Source of the DNA: Skeletonema tropicum
Lineage: Eukaryota > Bacillariophyta > Thalassiosirophyceae > Thalassiosirales > Thalassiosiraceae
Assembly: GCA_037178625.1 (NCBI GenBank)
Contig: CM074143.1
Span: forward strand, 868,001 to 932,000
DNA: 64,000 nucleotides
Direction of reading: 5' to 3'
The notes below the pieces were generated by a model. It did not search any database, was not told the DNA's origin, and worked only from the letters and a program-made list of their open reading frames with translations. Numbering within the stretch: the first letter of the stretch is position 1; every line of letters begins with the position of its first letter. A program made the translations under genes and the position numbers. Of this stretch, positions 55,187 to 64,000 are shown piece by piece.

Positions 55187-58100
55187 ATTCAACAATAAAC
55201 TATAGCGCATCTATCGTCGCCAATAAGTGCACGAGCCGCTTCTAGTGGCCCAATAAAGTCGGTGGCGATGCCAAAGAAGCTCATGAGAACGTCAAAGATG
55301 GATTGCACTGATAGAACGAAAGTCATATCCTCGTAGCTCATTTGAGGGGTCCAGTGTAGGCTGGCAAGGAGCACCACAATGAACTACATATAGCGCATCT
55401 ATCGTCGCCAGTAAGTGCACGAGCCGCTTTTAGTGGCCCAAAATAGTCGGTAGTTATGCCATCGAAGCTCATTAGAACGTCAAAGATGGATTGCACTGAT
55501 AGAACCGAAGCTATACCCTCTTAGCTGATCTGAGAGGTCCAGTGTACGCTGGCATGCAGCACCACAGTGAACTATAGCGCATCTATCGTCACCAATAAGT
55601 GCACGAGCCGCTTCTAGTGGCCCAATATATTCGGTGGTAATGAAAAAGAAGCAAACGACAACGTCAAAGATTGATTGCACTGATAGAACCGAAGCTATAC
55701 CCTGATAGCTGATCTGAGAGGTCCAGTGTACGCTGGCATGCAGCACCACAATGACCTATAGCGCATCTATCGTCGCCAATAAGTGCATGAGCCGCTTCTA
55801 GTGGCCCAATATAGTCGGTGGCGAAGCCGAGAAAGCTCACGAGAACGTCAAAGATGGATTGCACTGATAGAACCGAAGCTATACCCTGATAGCTGATCTG
55901 AGAGGTCCAGTGTACGCTGGCATGCAGCACCACAATGACCTATAGCGCATCTATCGTCACCAATAAGTGCACGAGCCGCTTCTAGTGGCCCAATATAGTC
56001 GGTGGTAAGGAAAAAGAAGCAAACGACAACGTCAAAGATTGATTGCACTGATAGAACCGAAGCTATACCCTGATAGCTGATCTGAGAGGTCCAGTGTACG
56101 CTGGCATGCAGCACCACAATGACCTATAGCGCATCTATCGTCACCAATAAGTGCACGAGCCGCTTCTAGTGGCCCAATATATTCGGTGGTAATGAAAAAG
56201 AAGCTCATGAGAACGTCAAAGATTGATTGCACTGATAGAACCGAAGCTATACCCTGATAGCTGATCTGAGAGGTCCAGTGTACGCTGGCATGCAGCACCA
56301 CAATGACCTATAGCGCATCTATCGTCACCAATAAGTGCACGAGCCGCTTCTAGTGGCCCAATATATTCGGTGGTAAGGAAAAAGAAGCAAACGACAACGT
56401 CAAAGATGGATTGCACTGATAGAACCGAAGCTATACCCTGATAGCTGATCTGAGAGGTCCAGTGTACGCTGGCATGCAGCACCACAATGACCTATAGCGC
56501 ATCTATCGTCGCCAATAAGTGCACGAGCCGCTTCTAGTGGCCCAAAAAAGTCGGTAGTTATGCAAAAGAAGCTCATGAGAACGTCAAAGATGGATTGCAC
56601 TGATAGAACCGAAGCTATACCCTCTTAGCTGATCTGAGAGGTCCAGTGTACGCTGGCATGCAGCATCACAGTGAACTATAGCTCATCATCGTCGCCAATA
56701 AGTGCACGAGCCGCTTCTAGTGGCCCAATATATTCGGTGGTAAGGAAAAAGAAGCAAACGACAACGTCAAAGATGGATTGCACTGATAGAACCGAAGCTA
56801 TACCCTGATAGCTGATCTGAGAGGTCCAGTGTACGCTGGCATGCAGCACCACAATGAACTATAGCGCATCTATCGTCGCCAATAAGTGCACGAGCCGCTT
56901 CTAGTGGCCCAATATAGTCGGTGGCGAAGCCGAGAAAGCTCATGAGAACGTCAAAGATTGATTGCACAGATAGAACTTTAGTTATGTATCGTAGCTGATC
57001 TGTGAGGTCCAGTGTACGCTGGCATGCAGCACCACAATGACCTATAGCGCATCTATCGTCACCAATAAGTGCACGAGCCGCTTCTAGTGGCCCAATATAT
57101 TCGGTGGTAAGGAAAAAGAAGCAAACGACAACGTCAAAGATTGATTGCACTGATAGAACCGAAGCTATACCCTGATAGCTGATCTGAGAGGTCCAGTGTA
57201 CGCTGGCATGCAGCACCACAATGAACTATAGCGCATCTATCGTCACCAATAAGTGCACGAGCCGCTTCTAGTGGCCCAATATAGTCGGTGGCGAAGCCGA
57301 GAAAGCTCATGAGAACGTCAAAGATGGATTGCACTGATAGAACCGAAGCTATACCCTCTTAGCTGATCTGAGAGGTCCAGTGTACGCTGGTATGCAGCAC
57401 CACAGTGAACTATAGCGCATCTATCGTCACCAATAAGTGCACGAGCCGCTTCTAGTGGCCCAATATATTCGGTGGTAATGAAAAAGAAGCAAACGACAAC
57501 GTCAAAGATTGATTGCACTGATAGAACCGAAGCTATACCCTGATAGCTGATCTGAGAGGTCCAGTGTACGCTGGCATGCAGCACCACAATGACCTATAGC
57601 GCATCTATCGTCGCCAATAAGTGCACGAGCCGCTTCTAGTGGCCCAAAATAGTCGGTAGTAATGCAATAGAAGCTTATGAGAACGTCAAAGATTGATTGC
57701 ACTGATAGAACCGAAGCTATACCCTCTTAGCTGATCTGAGAGGTCCAGTGTACGCTGGCATGCAGCACCACAGTGAACTATAGCGCATCTATCGTCACCA
57801 ATAAGTGCACGAGCCGCTTCTAGTGGCCCAATATATTCGGTGGTAATGAAAAAGAAGCTTATGAGAACGTCAAAGATTGATTGCACTGATAGAACCGAAG
57901 CTATACCCTGATAGCTGATCTGAGAGGTCCAGTGTACGCTGGCATGCAGCACCACAATGAACTATAGCTCATCTATCGTCGCCAATAAGTGCACGAGCCG
58001 CTTCTAGTGGCCCAAAAAAGTCGGTAGTTATGCAATAGAAGCTTATGAGAACGTCAAAGATGGATTGCACTGATAGAACCGAAGCTATACCCTGATAGCT

Positions 58101-61100
58101 GATCTGAGAGGTCCAGTGTACGCTGGCATGCAGCATCACAGTGAACTATAGCTCATCATCGTCGCCAATAAGTGCACGAGCCGCTTCTAGTGGCCCAATA
58201 TATTCGGTGGTAAGGAAAAAGAAGCAAACGACAACGTCAAAGATGGATTGCACTGATAGAACCGAAGCTATACCCTGATAGCTGATCTGAGAGGTCCAGT
58301 GTACGCTGGCATGCAGCACCACAATGACCTATAGCGCATCTATCGTCGCCAATAAGTGCACGAGCCGCTTCTAGTGGCCCAATATAGTCGGTGGCGAAGC
58401 CGAGAAAGCTCATGAGAACGTCAAAGATTGATTGCACAGATAGAACTTTAGTTATGTATCGTAGCTGATCTGTGAGGTCCAGTGTACGCTGGCATGCAGC
58501 ACCACAATGACCTATAGCGCATCTATCGTCACCAATAAGTGCACGAGCCGCTTCTAGTGGCCCAATATATTCGGTGGTAATGAAAAAGAAGCAAACGACA
58601 ACGTCAAAGATTGATTGCACTGATAGAACCGAAGCTATACCCTGATAGCTGATCTGAGAGGTCCAGTGTACGCTGGCATGCAGCACCACAATGAACTATA
58701 GCGCATCTATCGTCACCAATAAGTGCACGAGCCGCTTCTAGTGGCCCAATATAGTCGGTGGCGAAGCCGAGAAAGCTCATGAGAACGTCAAAGATGGATT
58801 GCACTGATAGAACCGAAGCTATACCCTCTTAGCTGATCTGAGAGGTCCAGTGTACGCTGGCATGCAGCACCACAGTGAACTATAGCGCATCTATCGTCAC
58901 CAATAAGTGCACGAGCCGCTTCTAGTGGCCCAATATATTCGGTGGTAATGAAAAAGAAGCAAACGACAACGTCAAAGATTGATTGCACTGATAGAACCGA
59001 AGCTATACCCTGATAGCTGATCTGAGAGGTCCAGTGTATGCTGGCATGCAGCACCACAATGACCTATAGCGCATCTATCGTCGCCAATAAGTGCACGAGC
59101 CGCTTCTAGTGGCCCAATATAGTCGGTGGCGAAGCCGAGAAAGCTCACGAGAACGTCTAAGATGGATTGCACTGATAGAACCGAAGCTATACCCTGATAG
59201 CTGATCTGAGAGGTCCAGTGTACGCTGGCATGCAGCACCACAATGACCTATAGCGCATCTATCGTCACCAATAAGTGCACGAGCCGCTTCTAGTGGCCCA
59301 ATATATTCGGTGGTAATGAAAAAGAAGCAAACGACAACGTCAAAGATTGATTGCACTGATAGAACCGAAGCTATACCCTGATAGCTGATCTGAGAGGTCC
59401 AGTGTACGCTGGCATGCAGCACCACAATGACCTATAGCGCATCTATCGTCACCAATAAGTGCACGAGCCGCTTCTAGTGGCCCAATATATTCGGTGGTAA
59501 TGAAAAAGAAGCAAACGACAACGTCAAAGATTGATTGCACTGATAGAACCGAAGCTATACCCTGATAGCTGATCTGAGAGGTCCAGTGTACGCTGGCATG
59601 CAGCACCACAATGACCTATAGCGCATCTATCGTCACCAATAAGTGCACGAGCCGCTTCTAGTGGCCCAATATATTCGGTGGTAAGGAAAAAGAAGCAAAC
59701 GACAACGTCAAAGATGGATTGCACTGATAGAACCGAAGCTATACCCTGATAGCTGATCTGAGAGGTCCAGTGTACGCTGGCATGCAGCACCACAATGACC
59801 TATAGCGCATCTATCGTCGCCAATAAGTGCACGAGCCGCTTCTAGTGGCCCAAAAAAGTCGGTAGTTATGCAAAAGAAGCTCATGAGAACGTCAAAGATG
59901 GATTGCACTGATAGAACCGAAGCTATACCCTGATAGCTGATCTGAGAGGTCCAGTGTACGCTGGCATGCAGCATCACAGTGAACTATAGCTCATCATCGT
60001 CGCCAATAAGTGCACGAGCCTGCTTCTAGTGGCCCAATATATTCGGTGGTAAGGAAAAAGAAGCAAACGACAACGTCAAAGATGGATTGCACTGATAGAA
60101 CCGAAGCTATACCCTGATAGCTGATCTGAGAGGTCCAGTGTACGCTGGCATGCAGCACCACAATGAACTATAGCGCATCTATCGTCGCCAATAAGTGCAC
60201 GAGCCGCTTCTAGTGGCCCAATATAGTCGGTGGCGAAGCCGAGAAAGCTCATGAGAACGTCAAAGATTGATTGCACAGATAGAACTTTAGTTATGTATCG
60301 TAGCTGATCTGTGAGGTCCAGTGTACGCTGGCATGCAGCACCACAATGACCTATAGCGCATCTATCGTCACCAATAAGTGCACGAGCCGCTTCTAGTGGC
60401 CCAATATATTCGGTGGTAAGGAAAAAGAAGCAAACGACAACGTCAAAGATTGATTGCACTGATAGAACCGAAGCTATACCCTGATAGCTGATCTGAGAGG
60501 TCCAGTGTACGCTGGCATGCAGCACCACAATGACCTATAGCGCATCTATCGTCACCAATAAGTGCACGAGCCGCTTCTAGTGGCCCAATATATTCGGTGG
60601 TAAGGAAAAAGAAGCAAACGACAACGTCAAAGATGGATTGCACTGATAGAACCGAAGCTATACCCTGATAGCTGATCTGAGAGGTCCAGTGTACGCTGGC
60701 ATGCAGCACCACAATGACCTATAGCGCATCTATCGTCGCCAATAAGTGCACGAGCCGCTTCTAGTGGCCCAAAAAAGTCGGTAGTTATGCAATAGAAGCT
60801 CATGAGAACGTCAAAGATGGATTGCACTGATAGAACCGAAGCTATACCCTGATAGCTGATCTGAGAGGTCCAGTGTACGCTGGCATGCAGCATCACAGTG
60901 AACTATAGCTCATCATCGTCGCCAATAAGTGCACGAGCCGCTTCTAGTGGCCCAATATATTCGGTGGTAAGGAAAAAGAAGCAAACGACAACGTCAAAGA
61001 TGGATTGCACTGATAGAACCGAAGCTATACCCTGATAGCTGATCTGAGAGGTCCAGTGTACGCTGGCATGCAGCACCACAATGAACTATAGCGCATCTAT

Positions 61101-64000
61101 CGTCGCCAATAAGTGCACGAGCCGCTTCTAGTGGCCCAATATAGTCGGTGGCGAAGCCGAGAAAGCTCATGAGAACGTCAAAGATTGATTGCACAGATAG
61201 AACTTTAGTTATGTATCGTAGCTGATCTGTGAGGTCCAGTGTACGCTGGCATGCAGCACCACAATGACCTATAGCGCATCTATCGTCACCAATAAGTGCA
61301 CGAGCCGCTTCTAGTGGCCCAATATATTCGGTGGTAAGGAAAAAGAAGCAAACGACAACGTCAAAGATTGATTGCACTGATAGAACCGAAGCTATACCCT
61401 GATAGCTGATCTGAGAGGTCCAGTGTACGCTGGCATGCAGCACCACAATGAACTATAGCGCATCTATCGTCACCAATAAGTGCACGAGCCGCTTCTAGTG
61501 GCCCAATATAGTCGGTGGCGAAGCCGAGAAAGCTCATGAGAACGTCAAAGATTGATTGCACTGATAGAACCGAAGCTATACCCTCTTAGCTGATCTGAGA
61601 GGTCCAGTGTACGCTGGTATGCAGCACCACAGTGAACTATAGCGCATCTATCGTCACCAATAAGTGCACGAGCCGCTTCTAGTGGCCCAATATATTCGGT
61701 GGTAATGAAAAAGAAGCAAACGACAACGTCAAAGATTGATTGCACTGATAGAACCGAAGCTATACCCTGATAGCTGATCTGAGAGGTCCAGTGTACGCTG
61801 GCATGCAGCACCACAATGACCTATAGCGCATCTATCGTCGCCAATAAGTGCACGAGCCGCTTCTAGTGGCCCAATATAGTCGGTGGCGAAGCCGAGAAAG
61901 ATCACGAGAACGTCAAAGATGGATTGCACTGATAGAACCGAAGCTATACCCTGATAGCTGATCTGAGAGGTCCAGTGTACGCTGGCATGCAGCACCACAA
62001 TGACCTATAGCGCATCTATCGTCACCAATAAGTGCACGAGCCGCTTCTAGTGGCCCAATATATTCGGTGGTAATGAAAAAGAAGCAAACGACAACGTCAA
62101 AGATTGATTGCACTGATAGAACCGAAGCTATACCCTGATAGCTGATCTGAGAGGTCCAGTGTACGCTGGCATGCAGCACCACAATGAACTATAGCGCATC
62201 TATCGTCACCAATAAGTGCACGAGCCGCTTCTAGTGGCCCAATATATTCGGTGGTAATGAAAAAGAAGCTCATGAGAACGTCAAAGATTGATTGCACTGA
62301 TAGAACCGAAGCTATACCCTGATAGCTGATCTGAGAGGTCCAGTGTACGCTGGTATGCAGCACCACAATGAACTATAGCGCATCTATCGTCACCAATAAG
62401 TGCACGAGCCGCTTCTAGTGGCCCAATATATTCGGTGGTAAGGAAAAAGAAGCAAACGACAACGTCAAAGATGGATTGCACTGATAGAACCGAAGCTATA
62501 CCCTGATAGCTGATCTGAGAGGTCCAGTGTACGCTGGCATGCAGCACCACAATGACCTATAGCGCATCTATCGTCGCCAATAAGTGCACGAGCCGCTTCT
62601 AGTGGCCCAATATAGTCGGTGGCGAAGCCGAGAAAGCTCATGAGAACGTCAAAGATTGATTGCACAGATAGAACTTTAGTTATGTATCATAGCTGATCTG
62701 TGAGGTCCAGTGTACGCTGGCATGCAGCACCACAATGACCTATAGCGCATCTATCGTCACCAATAAGTGCACGAGCCACTTCTAGTGGCCCAATATATTC
62801 GGTGGTAAGGAAAAAGAAGCAAACGACAACGTCAAAGATTGATTGCACTGATAGAACCGAAGCTATACCCTGATAGCTGATCTGAGAGGTCCAGTGTACG
62901 CTGGCATGCAGCACCACAATGAACTATAGCGCATCTATCGTCACCAATAAGTGCACGAGCCGCTTCTAGTGGCCCAATATAGTCGGTGGCGAAGCCGAGA
63001 AAGCTCATGAGAACGTCAAAGATGGATTGCACTGATAGAACCGAAGCTATACCCTCTTAGCTGATCTGAGAGGTCCAGTGTACGCTGGCATGCAGCACCA
63101 CAGTGAACTATAGCGCATCTATCGTCACCAATAAGTGCACGAGCCGCTTCTAGTGGCCCAATATATTCGGTGGTAATGAAAAAGAAGCAAACGACAACGT
63201 CAAAGATTGATTGCACTGATAGAACCGAAGCTATACCCTGATAGCTGATCTGAGAGGTCCAGTGTACGCTGGCATGCAGCACCACAATGACCTATAGCGC
63301 ATCTATCGTCGCCAATAAGTGCACGAGCCGCTTCTAGTGGCCCAATATAGTCGGTGGCGAAGCCGAGAAAGCTCACGAGAACGTCAAAGATGGATTGCAC
63401 TGATAGAACCGAAGCTATACCCTGATAGCTGATCTGAGAGGTCCAGTGTACGCTGGCATGCAGCACCACAATGACCTATAGCGCATCTATCGTCACCAAT
63501 AAGTGCACGAGCCGCTTCTAGTGGCCCAATATCAATATATTCGGTGGTAATGAAAAAGAAGCAAACGACAACGTCAAAGATTGATTGCACTGATAGAACC
63601 GAAGCTATACCCTGATAGCTGATCTGAGAGGTCCAGTGTACGCTGGCATGCAGCACCACAATGACCTATAGCGCATCTATCGTCACCAATAAGTGCACGA
63701 GCCGCTTCTAGTGGCCCAATATATTCGGTGGTAATGAAAAAGAAGCTCATGAGAACGTCAAAGATTGATTGCACTGATAGAACCGAAGCTATACCCTGAT
63801 AGCTGATCTGAGAGGTCCAGTGTACGCTGGCATGCAGAACCACAATGAGATATAGCGCATCTATCGTCACCAATAAGTGCACGAGCCGCTTCTAGTGGCC
63901 CAATATATTCGGTGGTAAGGAAAAAGAAGCAAACGACAACGTCAAAGATGGATTGCACTGATAGAACCGAAGCTATACCCTGATAGCTGATCTGAGAGGT
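55187..64000 (+). repeat. Satellite array 2: about 48 homogeneous monomers of 184 bp, open at the window end
   Basis: The monomer is 184 bp with little length variation. Its backbone reads GAGGTCCAGTGTACGCTGG, then CATGCAGCACCACAATGA, then CTATAGCGCATCTATCGTC, then CAATAAGTGCACGAGCCGCT, then TCTAGTGGCCCAATA, a variable segment, then GAACGTCAAAGATTGATTGC and GAAGCTATACCCTGATAGCT. The variable segment has three main types: A (GTCGGTGGCGAAGCCGAGAA), B (TTCGGTGGTAATGAAAAAG or its TAAGG form) and C (GTCGGTAGTTATGCAAAAG). The first two copies are the most divergent, as at the edge of an array. The family is the same as array 1 (1475-5020) in the same orientation. Rare events mark single copies: a 6-bp insertion near 63533, a one-base insertion near 60019, and a CTA deletion at four sites. 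Confidence 0.97.
61198..62668 (+). repeat. Higher-order repeat unit: 8 monomers, 1471 bp
   Basis: A distinctive monomer carrying TAGAACTTTAGTTATGTAT marks 56971, 58441, 60280, 61198 and 62669. Between 61198 and 62669 the order of variable-segment types read by eye is B, A, B, A, B, B-hybrid, B, A, and the same order repeats from 62669 as far as the window allows. Earlier blocks measure 1470, 1839 and 918 bp, that is 8, 10 and 5 monomers, and share parts of the same order. Confidence 0.8.

Noticed and set aside
55189..63958. About forty overlapping minus-strand frames of 66-150 codons in satellite array 2, many with almost the same 89-residue product
   Set aside because: The monomer is 184 bp, one more than a multiple of three, so the same frame reappears shifted in every copy; longer versions come from small indels. 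The frames overlap each other, lack splice logic and are explained by the repeat itself.
55187..64000. CRISPR-like array
   Set aside because: The repeats are 184-bp contiguous monomers without unique spacers, in a eukaryotic nuclear context and with no cas genes.

Overview
The window is nuclear DNA of a photosynthetic stramenopile, most likely a centric diatom of the Thalassiosirales type. The evidence is: two predicted plastid precursors with the diatom ASAF-P pre-sequence motif (ASAFAP, ASAFSP) and a third with a related AFSF site; short GT-AG introns of about 77-106 nt; very long intronless genes; many polyglutamine and acidic low-complexity tracts; and a bHLH-PAS regulator of a type found in diatoms. 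The genus is inferred; no species can be named from the sequence alone.

Layout. 1-1.4 kb: a truncated piggyBac transposase and a coiled-coil gene remnant. 1.5-5.0 kb: a degenerate tandem array of a ~184-bp satellite. 5.5-6.1 kb: a foldback/MITE-type element. 6.3-55 kb: a compact gene island. In order it holds TOR kinase (+), a bHLH-PAS factor (+), a Lys-rich protein (-), a NicO/UreH-like membrane protein (+), an AIM24-family protein (-), a Gln-rich RFXV-motif protein (+), a PAM68-like PSII assembly factor (-), a bicupin (+), a LON-domain plastid protein (-), a DENND4-like Rab GEF (+), a Tls1/C9orf78-like protein (-), an AAA ATPase-TPR protein (+), a KAP-family membrane P-loop NTPase (+), a CLASP-like TOG protein (+), TRMT112 (-) and a sulfotransferase-like type II membrane protein (+). 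55.2-64 kb: a second, much more homogeneous array of the same satellite that runs off the window.

Most genes sit in head-to-head or tail-to-tail pairs with 75-400 bp between them, so several promoters are shared. The best example is the 200-bp gap between the PAM68-like and cupin genes, both of which look plastid-targeted. No operon-like functional module is apparent; the genes are mostly housekeeping (growth signalling, vesicle traffic, microtubules, tRNA/rRNA methylation, splicing, plastid biogenesis).

The most unusual signals are as follows. (1) The 184-bp satellite shows higher-order multimers of 5, 8 and 10 monomers and two stem-loops whose pairing is preserved on the + strand partly through G-U wobbles. 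(2) An 850-bp hAT-type non-autonomous transposon with perfect 18-bp ends and a perfect 8-bp target duplication sits inside an intron of the KAP gene. (3) That KAP gene also carries an in-frame stop and a frame break, so it is either decaying or has two very short introns. (4) The two satellite arrays lie in the same orientation on both sides of the ~50-kb gene island.
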